Source: Algibacter mikhailovii
GTDB lineage: Bacteria > Bacteroidota > Bacteroidia > Flavobacteriales > Flavobacteriaceae
Reading direction: 5' to 3'
DNA length: 64,000 bases
Assembly: GCF_014651495.1 (NCBI RefSeq)
Contig: NZ_BMWZ01000003.1
Span: forward strand, 372,001 to 436,000
The position numbers and the translations under genes were made by a program. Within the stretch, counting starts at the first letter, position 1. Every line of letters begins with the position of its first letter. Under the pieces are notes generated by a model. That model was given only the letters and a program-made list of their open reading frames with translations. It was not told where the DNA came from and did no database searches. Below are positions 49,363 through 58,474 of this stretch, piece after piece.

Positions 49363-50086
49363 AATTAACTATGACATCAAGAAAAAAAACACCCTGCACA
49401 TCCACAACCGTATATCATAATCTGAATGTTAGAAGTAATTTTAAAAACTAGAGCATGCACGGCTTACTAAGCTCTTTTCTTAAAACAAAGTGAGTGAGCA
49501 AATAAAGCCACCAGATATCAAGTAAACACCTTCTTTTAATTCCTTAATTCGCTTTTTTTGCTAAGAGAAGATTTTAACTTTAAACCAATAGCCTTCAAGT
49601 ATATAATTTATTCGCCACTCATCCACCTAATATATCAGCTACCCCTTAAGATCTAACCAGAATAATAAAATTTCACACCAAATTATTAAGCCTTTTATTT
49701 AAATTAACTTTGAATGTAACATAAACACGCATTACCAAAGGAAGAAAAACCACTATCACAAACTATCCTTAGTTATTTATCAGAAATAATTAAAATTTAG
49801 AAAATCAGTGCTGTTATTTGGTGAATTTATTTCCAATTATAACATTTTTCAAAGTTCTGCGGTTATTTTGCTATTCGCATTTTACATTTTTCTACCAAAA
49901 CCTTCCATTAGAACTAATCGAAATTCAAAAAATTTAAAGGATATTTTTTGAGAAACTACAAAATCCCAATAAAAAATGCTCTATTTCCTGAAAATTTTCA
50001 CTTAAACCAATATTTTAACTATTGTTTGTTGTTTTTTTAACTTTTTATTTTCACTTTTGGCATCGACTAATTCAAATAATTATAAA
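49363..50086. other. Long gene-free AT-rich region between the two susCD pairs
   Basis: About 720 bases carry no open frame of useful length and no similarity I recognise. The last 60 bases hold the candidate promoter and leader of susC2. The middle is low-complexity AT-rich sequence, possibly a regulatory region, a remnant of a lost regulator gene, or an unannotated small RNA; none of these is visible directly. Confidence 0.6.
50029..50059 (+). promoter_or_regulatory. Candidate promoter of susC2
   Basis: TTG (50029-50031), 20 bases and CACTTTTG (50052-50059) fit the Bacteroidota pattern with one mismatch in the -7 box. The leader to ATG 50087 is about 20 bases. The corresponding region upstream of susC1 shares the sequence TTTTTAACTTTTTATT before its TACATTTA. 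Confidence 0.45.
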
Positions 50087-50434
50087 ATGAAAACAAAGTT
50101 TAGTGGAATTCTAACGCTATTACTAGCGTTTGTTGTGCAACTATCGTTTGCACAAGACAAAACTATTTCAGGAACTGTTTTGGATGATACAGGCTTACCC
50201 CTGCCCGGAACAACTGTCTTAGTAAAAGGCACATCAAATGGAACATCAACAGATTTTGATGGAAACTACTCAATACAAGCTAATACTGGTGATGTACTAG
50301 TGTATAGTTTTGTTGGGTATTCATCAAAAGAAGTAACAGTTGGTGGTTCAAACACGATTAACGTTACACTGGTGGAAGATGCCGAAGCTCTTGAAGAGGT
50401 AGTTGTAACCGCCTTAGGTATCAAAAAAGAACAA
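50087..50434 (+). repeat. SusC N-terminal module, copy 2
   Basis: This is the counterpart of 44698-45045, including the leader motif GACTAATTCAAATA at about 50065-50078. It covers the signal peptide, the carboxypeptidase-regulatory-like domain and the TonB-box-like stretch. Confidence 0.75.
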
Positions 50435-53224
50435 CGCCAGTTGGCTTATGGTACCAGTCAAGTTAAAGCTGCCGAATTAACACGAGCAAGAGAAGCTAAC
50501 ATTACTAACTCTTTACAAGGTAAAGTTACTGGTGTACAAATTACCAACTCTGGTGGTAACTTAGGTGGATCTTCTAAAGTTATTATCCGTGGTGTTTCTT
50601 CACTTTCAGGAAGAAACAATCCGTTATGGATTGTTGATGGCGTTATGATTAATGACTCACAAACAGTTTCTGGAGATGCTAATAGAATTACCGGGAACAG
50701 AGATTTTGCCAATGGTGCTTCTGTAATCAATCCTGATGATGTTGAATCTATTAACGTTCTTAAAGGAGCTGCAGCAACGGCGCTTTATGGTTCACGTGCA
50801 TCAGCAGGTGCTATTGTTGTAACCACAAAACGTGGTAAAGAAGGTGCTGGACCAACAGTGAGCATTAATTCTTCTTTTAGATTTGATAATTTATTCAGAA
50901 CACCTGACTACCAGCAAGAATACGCCGGAGGTACTGCTGGCAGATTTAATGCAGGTTGGGGTGCCGATTGGGGACCAAGAATAGCTGGTCAAACGGAGGA
51001 AAACCTTGCAATTACTGGTGCAACTGGCCCTTTAACTGCAGTAAAAGATAATGGTGTAGGTCATTATTTCCAAACAGGTCAAACAGCAATTAATAACTTT
51101 GCTATTTCTGATGGTAGTGAAAAATATGATTACCGTTTAAGTGTAACTAATTTAGATCAACAAGGTGTTTTACCAGGTGCTGAATTAGATAGAATTACCG
51201 TAAGTTTAAATTCAGGTGTGAGACACAGTGAAAAACTTGAATCTCGTTTCAATGTTCAGTATACCAAAACAAAAACAAGAGGTACTGGTGCTTCAGGAGC
51301 AAATGATCCTAACATTTTTAGTTTATCATCTTTTAGTAGTACAGTAGACCCAAGAAACTATATTCCTTGGAAAGATGCTTCTGGCAATCAAATTAATAAA
51401 TTATCAGACAATCAAGGTATCGAATCTAATAACCCATATTGGTTACGTTATGAAAACTCAAACAACAGAGATGACGATAGAGTTTTTGGTAATTTCGAAA
51501 TTACATACAAACCATGGAAAGACTTTGCTTTTACAGGAAGAGTTGGTGCTGATATGTTAGATGATAGAAGACTTATTGAAAACAGCAAAGGAACCGTTGG
51601 TAGACTACAAGGTGATTTTGTAAGTGATGAAATTAGACGTTTTGAAGTCACTTCTGACTTTATTGCAAACTATAATAAAAATTTATCTGAAGATTTAAAT
51701 TTAAATGTCGTTGTCGGTTCACAGTACAATCAACGTATATTCCAAAGACAAACGATTACTGGTGTTAATTTATTAATTCCTGAATTGTTTAGTCCATCTA
51801 ATGCAGCACAAGTAATTGCAGAAAGAGATTATGCTGAGTCTCGAGTAATTGGTCTTTATGGATCAGCCGAATTAGATTATAAGAACTTTTTAACACTTAC
51901 CGTTACAGGTAGAAATGACTGGTCTTCAACATTACCTAAAGACAATAATAACTACTTCTACCCTTCTGTTGGTGCTGCGTTTGTATTTACCGATGCGTTT
52001 AACCTTGAAAGTAATTGGTTGTCATTTGGTAAGTTACGTGCAAGTTGGGCACAGGTTGGGAATGATACCGCGCCTTATCAATTAGATTTTAGATTTTTAC
52101 CCGAAGTGACTGCAGATGGTCAATATGGTTTAGATTTAAATTTCCCTATGAATGGTGCCTTAGCTTATCGTGCTACCACTACCATTCCACCAGAAGGCTT
52201 AAGACCTGAACAACAAACGTCTTATGAAGTTGGATTGGAAATGAAATTTTTTCAGGGACGATTAGGTTTTGATTTTTCTTACTTTAATACTAGAAATGAG
52301 GATCAAATTCTTAATGTACCAATACCTGAGTCTACTGGATTTGGATTTAATACACAAAACGTAGGTCGTGTAGATAATAAAGGTTTTGAAATTGCCTTAG
52401 ACGCTATACCTGTTCAAGCAGGTGACTTCACTTGGAGAACAAACATCAACTGGTCTAAAGTAGAACAAGAAGTAGTAAGCTTAACGTCTGGTGTAGAAAG
52501 AATAACAATTGCCTCTGGTTTTTCTAGTGTACAAGTTATTGCAGAGCCAGGTAAACCATTTCAACTTAGTGCGATTCCTTACCTAAAAGATGAAGCCACA
52601 GGTAGACCAATTATTGATCCAAGTACCGGTAGAAGACAAGCTGGCGCCGTTCAATCTTTTGGATCAGTACTTCCAGATTGGACAGCAGGCTGGGTTAACA
52701 ACTTTAGCTATAAAGGTTTTAACTTATCGGCAACTATAGATGCCAAATGGGGTGGTGTTATGAAATCATCTACTGTTGAAGATTTACAACAACAAGGACT
52801 GGTAACTGAAACCTTAAGAAATAGAGAAGGTAGCTTCATTGATACAGCAGGTGTACTTGATAACGGGGATGGTACATTTAGAGAGAACGATGTGCCTGTA
52901 TTAAACGCAGAAGACTTCTGGGCTAACTCTCTTGATGGTAATGGCGGAAATGTTTCAGAACCTTATATTTTTGACGCCTCTTTTGTTAAGTTTAGAGAAT
53001 TGGCTATTTCATATACGTTTAACAACAGACAACTAGGTGAAGGTTTCCTACAAGGTCTTACAGTAGGTATAGAAGGAAGAAACTTAGCGTTACTTTACTC
53101 TAAAGTGCCACATATTGACCCAGAAGCAAGTTTATTTGGATCTGGTGCTGATGGTTTTGGAGTTGAAAGAGCAAGTGTGCCATCAACAAGAAGTGTTGGT
53201 TTCAATGTAAGATTAACGTTTTAA
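50087..53224 (+). CDS. SusC/RagA-like TonB-dependent transporter 2
   Basis: A second SusC-like transporter. I choose ATG 50087 (MKTKFSGILTLLLAFVVQLSFAQ), giving 1045 residues; the earlier TTG lies within the promoter. Parts: signal peptide 1-22, carboxypeptidase-regulatory-like domain about 25-95, TonB-box-like EEVVVTALG, plug about 115-240 with PLWIVDGVMINDSQT and DDVESINVLKGAAATALYGSRAS, then a large barrel ending VRLTF. The ALGIKKEQRQLAYGTSQV stretch after the TonB box is typical of peptide- or unknown-ligand SusC proteins but does not define a substrate. susD2 follows by 12 bases. Confidence 0.95.
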   Translation: MKTKFSGILTLLLAFVVQLSFAQDKTISGTVLDDTGLPLPGTTVLVKGTSNGTSTDFDGNYSIQANTGDVLVYSFVGYSSKEVTVGGSNTINVTLVEDAEALEEVVVTALGIKKEQRQLAYGTSQVKAAELTRAREANITNSLQGKVTGVQITNSGGNLGGSSKVIIRGVSSLSGRNNPLWIVDGVMINDSQTVSGDANRITGNRDFANGASVINPDDVESINVLKGAAATALYGSRASAGAIVVTTKRGKEGAGPTVSINSSFRFDNLFRTPDYQQEYAGGTAGRFNAGWGADWGPRIAGQTEENLAITGATGPLTAVKDNGVGHYFQTGQTAINNFAISDGSEKYDYRLSVTNLDQQGVLPGAELDRITVSLNSGVRHSEKLESRFNVQYTKTKTRGTGASGANDPNIFSLSSFSSTVDPRNYIPWKDASGNQINKLSDNQGIESNNPYWLRYENSNNRDDDRVFGNFEITYKPWKDFAFTGRVGADMLDDRRLIENSKGTVGRLQGDFVSDEIRRFEVTSDFIANYNKNLSEDLNLNVVVGSQYNQRIFQRQTITGVNLLIPELFSPSNAAQVIAERDYAESRVIGLYGSAELDYKNFLTLTVTGRNDWSSTLPKDNNNYFYPSVGAAFVFTDAFNLESNWLSFGKLRASWAQVGNDTAPYQLDFRFLPEVTADGQYGLDLNFPMNGALAYRATTTIPPEGLRPEQQTSYEVGLEMKFFQGRLGFDFSYFNTRNEDQILNVPIPESTGFGFNTQNVGRVDNKGFEIALDAIPVQAGDFTWRTNINWSKVEQEVVSLTSGVERITIASGFSSVQVIAEPGKPFQLSAIPYLKDEATGRPIIDPSTGRRQAGAVQSFGSVLPDWTAGWVNNFSYKGFNLSATIDAKWGGVMKSSTVEDLQQQGLVTETLRNREGSFIDTAGVLDNGDGTFRENDVPVLNAEDFWANSLDGNGGNVSEPYIFDASFVKFRELAISYTFNNRQLGEGFLQGLTVGIEGRNLALLYSKVPHIDPEASLFGSGADGFGVERASVPSTRSVGFNVRLTF

Positions 53225-53236
53225 TATTTAGATAAA

Positions 53237-54661
53237 ATGAAAAAAATATATTCAATAATAATATTATCAGCAGTTTTTACTCTGAGTTCTATTTACTCAT
53301 GTAGTGATAACCTTGATATAAATACAGATCCGCTCGCAGCGACATCTGCCGATCCTAATGCTGTTTTACCATTTGTGTTTGGTGAATATACAGCACGGAA
53401 AGTGTCTGAATTAGGCACAAGAATTTGTGACGTTTCACAGTACATATCTAACACCTATAACAGTCCTAATAGAGGTGCTGTAAGTGGCACTTTATCAGGA
53501 AATACTTGGGGTGTATGGTATGTGGGTATGCTAGGGAATTTATCTTTAGTAAAAGCCGATGCTGCCGCTGCTGGATCTTCAAGTAATAATGTAAATGGTA
53601 TTGCTACAGCTTTGATGGCAAACACCTTTCTTGAGTTGACTGCCCTTTGGGAAGACGTGCCTTTTACTGAAGCCTTAGACGGGGTTAACTTTCCACAACC
53701 TAAATTTGATGATCAAGAGACGGTGTTAAATGGTGTAGTTGATTTATGTGATGAAGCCATGGCTTTAATAGATTCTCACAATACTGATGGTGAATTTCAA
53801 ATCACACCAGCAAGTGATATGTACTACGGTGGTGATATTGCAAAATGGCGTATTTTTGCTAATTCGTTAAAGTTAAGAGCACTTATGATGCTAAGAAGCG
53901 GTGGTGCTAATGTTGATGCAAAAATTAATGAAACATTAGATCAACCGTTAATGACTTCTAATGACCAAACAGCTTATGTTAATTATGTGGGTACACCTGG
54001 TGCGCAGAATGCAATGTTGACAATTGTTACTGCATTTTTTGGACCAGATAATGAAAGCCAAAATGTTTTTGGACCTGGAGATCCAATTGATGAGCTTTTA
54101 AGTGGTTCTGGGGACCCTAGATGGGATTTATGGGTTGCTAGAAATGATTTAGACGCTCCTGGAAATGACATCTTCCCAGACCCAGAAACTTCTGTTCTAA
54201 GCAATAACATCATTAGAGCTGATCTTCCTGACGTTTTAATGTCTCCAGATGAAATTGATTTGTACAAAGCAGAACTTGCATTAGCAGGATTCGCAAAAGC
54301 AGGATCTGCTGATACCAATTACAGAAATGGCGTAAGAAACTCTATTAAATGGTGGGGACAAGATATTCCTGGCGTTTTAGCTACAGTTTCTGATGCTGAT
54401 ATTGATGCCTATGTAAATGGATTAGCTGCACCAACAGCTAATGATATCTATAATGAGCAATTTTTAGCGGCGTTTAACAGACCAATTCTAGCATGGAATC
54501 ATGTAAGAAGAAATAAAATACCTGTCTTAGATCCGCCACCTGCAACTAGTATATCTACCATTTTAAAACGATTTACTTATCCACCAGATGAAATTGGTAA
54601 CAACCCAAATACACCTGCGAATAAGCAAACAGACGTACCAATGTGGTTTGAAAACTTATAA
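53237..54661 (+). CDS. SusD/RagB-like lipoprotein 2
   Basis: This is the ligand-binding partner of the second SusC. The 474-residue protein has a lipoprotein signal ending in SIYSC (Cys22) and then NLDINTDPLAAT, a start usual for SusD-like_2 proteins. Typical blocks include MANTFLELTALWEDVPFTEAL near 125-145, YYGGDIAKWRIFANSLKLRALMML near 195-218, and the C-terminal KRFTYPPDEIGNNPNTPAN. It starts 12 bases after susC2 and is followed after 13 bases by a small lipoprotein gene, indicating a three-gene operon. Confidence 0.93.
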   Translation: MKKIYSIIILSAVFTLSSIYSCSDNLDINTDPLAATSADPNAVLPFVFGEYTARKVSELGTRICDVSQYISNTYNSPNRGAVSGTLSGNTWGVWYVGMLGNLSLVKADAAAAGSSSNNVNGIATALMANTFLELTALWEDVPFTEALDGVNFPQPKFDDQETVLNGVVDLCDEAMALIDSHNTDGEFQITPASDMYYGGDIAKWRIFANSLKLRALMMLRSGGANVDAKINETLDQPLMTSNDQTAYVNYVGTPGAQNAMLTIVTAFFGPDNESQNVFGPGDPIDELLSGSGDPRWDLWVARNDLDAPGNDIFPDPETSVLSNNIIRADLPDVLMSPDEIDLYKAELALAGFAKAGSADTNYRNGVRNSIKWWGQDIPGVLATVSDADIDAYVNGLAAPTANDIYNEQFLAAFNRPILAWNHVRRNKIPVLDPPPATSISTILKRFTYPPDEIGNNPNTPANKQTDVPMWFENL

Positions 54662-54674
54662 AAAAATAGAAAAC

Positions 54675-55196
54675 ATGAAAAAAATAGTTTATATAATTTT
54701 AGTCGCATTAGTAGCAGGATTCTATTCTTGCGAAACTGATTATGATGCTGAAGACCAAGGAATTACCCTTACAGATTTACCAAAATATGTGGCTTTCTAC
54801 GTTGCTGGTGCCGGTTCAACAATCGCCGATGTTGATGTTGATGCGGGTAGCGATACTGATGATGCTGTTAATGTACAAATACCCGGTGGTACACTTAGCG
54901 ATGTTACTGTGAATTATACTTTCAGTGGTACAGCAGTATATGGTACAGATTATACTGTTGATGGTGCTTCTAGTACAGGTGGAAGTGTAACCATTGAGTA
55001 TGGCACCACTCCTAATGTAGATGGATTACCATTTAATGCTGATATTGTTGTAGAAGCCTTGCCTGGAGCAAGTGACTCAACATTAACAATTACCTTATCA
55101 AGTGCTTCCAATGCAGAAGGAGAAATTGCTGTAGGAAGGGGTGGTACAGACCTATTAAAAACAGTTAATGTTAATATTACGGCAGCAACTCCATAA
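54675..55196 (+). CDS. Small lipoprotein with Calx-beta-like sequence
   Basis: I choose ATG 54675 (MKKIVYIILVALVAGFYSC), which opens a clean lipoprotein signal with Cys19; the longer frame overlaps susD2. The mature part of about 155 residues is acidic and beta-rich. VTVNYTFSGTAVYGTDYTVDG followed by SVTIEYGT and ADIVVEALPGASDSTLTITLSSASNAEGEI resembles a Calx-beta domain, a fold found in adhesion and matrix proteins. It probably sits at the surface with the SusCD complex as an extra binding protein. The ligand is unknown. A terminator follows 28 bases after its stop. Confidence 0.8.
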   Translation: MKKIVYIILVALVAGFYSCETDYDAEDQGITLTDLPKYVAFYVAGAGSTIADVDVDAGSDTDDAVNVQIPGGTLSDVTVNYTFSGTAVYGTDYTVDGASSTGGSVTIEYGTTPNVDGLPFNADIVVEALPGASDSTLTITLSSASNAEGEIAVGRGGTDLLKTVNVNITAATP

Positions 55197-55224
55197 TACT
55201 CATTAATTTCTTTAAATAGTTTTT

Positions 55225-55262
55225 AAAATCCAGAGAATATTTTTCTCTGGATTTTTTTTTTC
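55225..55262 (+). terminator. Terminator after the second susCD operon
   Basis: AAAATCCAGAGAA (55225-55237) and TTCTCTGGATTTT (55243-55255) form a perfect 13-base stem with a five-base loop, followed by at least seven T. This is a strong intrinsic terminator. Confidence 0.92.
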
Positions 55263-55364
55263 CAAAAAAACATGGACTTAAAATCCAGTTTTCGTCTATT
55301 TTTACCAAGCCTTTTAGAAGAAAATAATCTAGCCTTTATATATACAACCCTCAATTTCATTTTC

Positions 55365-55372
55365 TACCTTTG
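55365..55372 (+). promoter_or_regulatory. -7 promoter element close to the rlmB start
   Basis: TACCTTTG is a perfect Bacteroidota -7 element and ends only five bases before the rlmB ATG at 55378. The -33 region shows no good TTTG. If it is used, the rlmB mRNA would have at most a few leader bases. The identical octamer forms the -7 box of the rpsL promoter. Confidence 0.55.
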
Positions 55373-55377
55373 CAATA

Positions 55378-56112
55378 ATGGAAAACCAAACACAAATATT
55401 CGGTATAAGAGCTATCATTGAAGCCATTAATTCAGATAAAACCATAGATAAAGTATTTCTTCAAAAAGGATTAAAAGGGGATTTATTTTCGGAACTTGAA
55501 TCCTTGCTTAACAAGAAATCTATTAACAAATCTTATGTTCCTGTTGAAAAATTAAACAGGCTAACTAACAAGAATCACCAGGGTGCTGTCGCACAAATCT
55601 CTCCTATTGAATTTCACAACATGGAGGACTTAGTTCTAAATGTCATAGCATCAGGAAAGACACCATTGTTCTTACTTTTAGACCAACTTAGCGATGTTCG
55701 TAATTTTGGAGCTATTATTAGAACTGCCGAGTGTACAGGTGTTGATGGCATTATCATCCAGAAAAAAGGAGGTGCTCCCGTAAATGGAGACACCATAAAA
55801 ACCAGTGCTGGCGCCGTCTTTAAAATCCCAATTTGCAAGGTTGACCATATTAAAGATGCCGTATTCTTTATGCAAGCTTCAGGAATAAAAGTCATTGCTG
55901 CTACCGAAAAAACCAATGACACTATTTATGATGTATCTTTTAAAGAACCATGTGCTATTGTTATGGGCTCTGAAGGGCGTGGAATCAACCCATCTATTAT
56001 AAAAGTATCTGACAACAAAGCTAAACTACCTCTATTGGGAGACATAGAATCCCTTAATGTTTCCGTGGCGTGTGGGGCTTTTCTTTATGAAGTGTTACGT
56101 CAACGCCGTTAA
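55378..56112 (+). CDS. rlmB: 23S rRNA 2'-O-methyltransferase RlmB (TrmH/SpoU family)
   Basis: The enzyme transfers a methyl group from S-adenosylmethionine to the ribose 2'-O of a 23S rRNA guanosine (G2251 in E. coli). The 244-residue protein has the N-terminal L30e-like substrate-binding domain (about 1-75) and the SPOUT knot with motif 1 LDQLSDVRNFGAIIRTAEC near 100-118, motif 2 IVMGSEGRGIN near 198-208, and motif 3 LPLLGDIESLNVSVACGAFLYE near 218-239. TrmH-family enzymes share these motifs, so the RNA target is inferred. It overlaps the rhomboid gene tail-to-tail by four bases. Confidence 0.88.
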   Translation: MENQTQIFGIRAIIEAINSDKTIDKVFLQKGLKGDLFSELESLLNKKSINKSYVPVEKLNRLTNKNHQGAVAQISPIEFHNMEDLVLNVIASGKTPLFLLLDQLSDVRNFGAIIRTAECTGVDGIIIQKKGGAPVNGDTIKTSAGAVFKIPICKVDHIKDAVFFMQASGIKVIAATEKTNDTIYDVSFKEPCAIVMGSEGRGINPSIIKVSDNKAKLPLLGDIESLNVSVACGAFLYEVLRQRR

Positions 56113-56831
56113 TCCTCTTTATTTTCCTTGTAAGTGTAATTAATTACCGGACGTTCTTCCTCGGCTTCTTTGGTTTCTATAAAATTCCCGTTTTCATCAA
56201 AATGCTTTAAAAAAGGATCATCATCTTCATTATAATCCTCTTGCTCCCAGGCATACTTTTTGGGCTTAGCAATTTCTTTTCTAAAAATCACAGCAAATAA
56301 TAAACCTGTTAACAAACCAGCAAGATGGCCTTCCCAAGAGATGCCTTGTTCAATAGGCAAGGTATACCAAATCATACTACCATATAAAAAAACAACCAAT
56401 AATGACAAAGCTATTAACCTGTAATGCTTAGCAAATACACCTTTAAAGAATGTGAAACTGACTAAAACATAAATTAAACCACTAGCCCCTATATGATAAG
56501 ACGGTCTTCCAATACACCAAGTGAGCAGACCAGAAAGTATAATACCCCATAGTAATACTTTCCATGCAATAGGTCTATAGAAATAAAATAAAGCCATTGA
56601 AAGCACAAATAATGGTATGGTATTGTGATATATATGTTCAATATCACCGTGAACAAAAGGACTCACAAAAATACCTCTTAAGCCCTTTAGCGTTTGTGGA
56701 TAAATGCCGTATTTACTAAAATTATATCCAAAACGGACTTCAAACCAAAACACCAACCAAATACCAAGTATAAAGAAAATGGGGTAAGCCAGCACTCCTG
56801 TTGAAAATTTAAATTGATTGCCATTATCCAT
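56109..56831 (-). CDS. Rhomboid family intramembrane serine protease
   Basis: Rhomboids cleave transmembrane helices inside the membrane. This 240-residue protein has about six transmembrane helices. The catalytic dyad is visible: Ser117 in HIGASGLIY and His169 in WEGHLAGLLTG. The upstream motif HGDIEHIYHN at 61-70 provides the oxyanion-side His/Asn. A charged, acidic cytosolic tail of about 50 residues follows helix 6. Substrates cannot be predicted. The last four bases overlap rlmB end-to-end (sharing TTAA). Confidence 0.9.
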   Translation of the reverse strand: MDNGNQFKFSTGVLAYPIFFILGIWLVFWFEVRFGYNFSKYGIYPQTLKGLRGIFVSPFVHGDIEHIYHNTIPLFVLSMALFYFYRPIAWKVLLWGIILSGLLTWCIGRPSYHIGASGLIYVLVSFTFFKGVFAKHYRLIALSLLVVFLYGSMIWYTLPIEQGISWEGHLAGLLTGLLFAVIFRKEIAKPKKYAWEQEDYNEDDDPFLKHFDENGNFIETKEAEEERPVINYTYKENKED

Positions 56832-57020
56832 TAATCTAAAGATAACAAATAGTTTTCCAACATTTGATTTCGTGCTAAATTGGCAGCTTACATTTATTTA
56901 ACATTTCCACGCGTAATAAAGTATTCCTTTTATGCTTCACAAGGGAAATAAAGTTAACACCACCTTGCTTTTATTCAACGACAGATAAAAACTTAAATAA
57001 ATTACTTTAATTTTACAGTT

Positions 57021-58304
57021 ATGAATGCAAATGAACCATTAGCTGAGCGCCTCAGACCAAAAACCTTAGAGGATTATGTTAGCCAAACCCACTTAATTGG
57101 TGAGCATGGCTCATTAACCCAACACATTAAACATGGTTTAATTCCCTCTATGATTTTTTGGGGACCTCCCGGCACTGGAAAAACCACTTTGGCCAATATA
57201 ATAGCCACGGAATCTAAACGCCCATTCTATACTCTAAGTGCCATAAATTCTGGGGTCAAAGACATAAGAGATGTCATCGAAAAAGCGAAGCAAAGTGGCG
57301 GTTTGTTTACTACCAAAAACCCCATTCTCTTTATTGATGAAATACATAGGTTCAGCAAATCACAACAGGACTCACTACTACAAGCAGTTGAAAAAGGTTG
57401 GATTACGCTAATAGGCGCAACCACAGAGAACCCCAGCTTTGAAGTTATTTCTGCACTTTTATCACGCTGTCAAGTCTATATTCTTAATGCTTTTGACAAG
57501 CAAGATTTGGAAACCTTATTAAAGCGAGCAATTACAACTGACGAAGGGCTATCTAAAAAAAACATTGTTCTAAAAGAGACCAATGCCTTACTAAAAATTT
57601 CAGGAGGTGATGCCCGAAAATTACTTAACATCTTTGAGCTTATAGTAAACGCTTTTGATAGTGATGATATTGAAATAACTGATGAAATTGTCCTTAAAAA
57701 AGTTCAGAATAATACAGTGCGTTATGACAAAACTGGAGAACAACATTACGACATTATATCGGCCTTCATAAAATCCATTCGCGGTAGTGATCCAAATGCA
57801 GCTGTTTATTGGTTAGCCCGCATGATTGAAGGTGGTGAGGACGTCAAATTTATTGCCCGTCGATTATTAATAGCGGCAAGCGAAGATATTGGCAATGCCA
57901 ACCCTACTGCCTTAGTTATTGCTAATAATACATTCCAAGCTGTATCAACCATTGGCTATCCTGAGTCACGAATTATTCTTAGTCAATGTGCTACTTATTT
58001 GGCATGTTCACCCAAAAGTAATGCGTCTTATATGGCCATTGGCAATGCCCAAAAGTTAGTCAGGGAAACAGGCGATTTAAGTGTACCATTAGAAATTAGA
58101 AATGCCCCAACCAAATTAATGCAAGAACTAGGCTTTGGCGACAATTATAAATACGCTCATAATTACTCAAATAATTTTGCTAATCAAGAATTTCTACCTG
58201 AAGACATTAAAAATACAACACTCTATCAACCAGGAAATAATACTCGTGAAAATGCGCACAGAGAATTTCTAAAACAACGATGGAAAGACAAATATGATTA
58301 TTAA
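57021..58304 (+). CDS. rarA: Replication-associated recombination protein RarA (MgsA)
   Basis: RarA is an AAA+ ATPase related to clamp loaders that acts at stalled forks and DNA gaps. The 427-residue protein has Walker [10 protein letters not shown] near 49-57, Walker [10 protein letters not shown] near 104-112, sensor 1 [10 protein letters not shown] near 134-143, sensor 2 GDARKLLNI near 196, and the C-terminal helical oligomerisation domain with [22 protein letters not shown] near 275-296. The C-terminus [10 protein letters not shown] is regular. It is monocistronic here. Confidence 0.96.
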   Translation: MNANEPLAERLRPKTLEDYVSQTHLIGEHGSLTQHIKHGLIPSMIFWGPPGTGKTTLANIIATESKRPFYTLSAINSGVKDIRDVIEKAKQSGGLFTTKNPILFIDEIHRFSKSQQDSLLQAVEKGWITLIGATTENPSFEVISALLSRCQVYILNAFDKQDLETLLKRAITTDEGLSKKNIVLKETNALLKISGGDARKLLNIFELIVNAFDSDDIEITDEIVLKKVQNNTVRYDKTGEQHYDIISAFIKSIRGSDPNAAVYWLARMIEGGEDVKFIARRLLIAASEDIGNANPTALVIANNTFQAVSTIGYPESRIILSQCATYLACSPKSNASYMAIGNAQKLVRETGDLSVPLEIRNAPTKLMQELGFGDNYKYAHNYSNNFANQEFLPEDIKNTTLYQPGNNTRENAHREFLKQRWKDKYDY

Positions 58305-58474
58305 TATATTTCGTTTTCCCTAGTGGCCTGTCATTCCATCATAATTGGTCCATAAGCATTATGTACCTTATGACATTTCTTCTTTTGTAGAAAACAGAGT
58401 TATGTATTCAATACGAAAAGCCCTTAAATAAAACGCATTTTCAATATGACATCTTAGGTTATGGGAATTATGGG

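Noticed and set aside
49380-49700. Decayed gene remnant after susD1
   Set aside because: Short translations in all frames are interrupted and show no recognisable motif, so I describe the region only as gene-free.
58305-58474. Possible small gene or hairpin after rarA
   Set aside because: No frame of useful length; the CATAAG/TTATG pairing is short.
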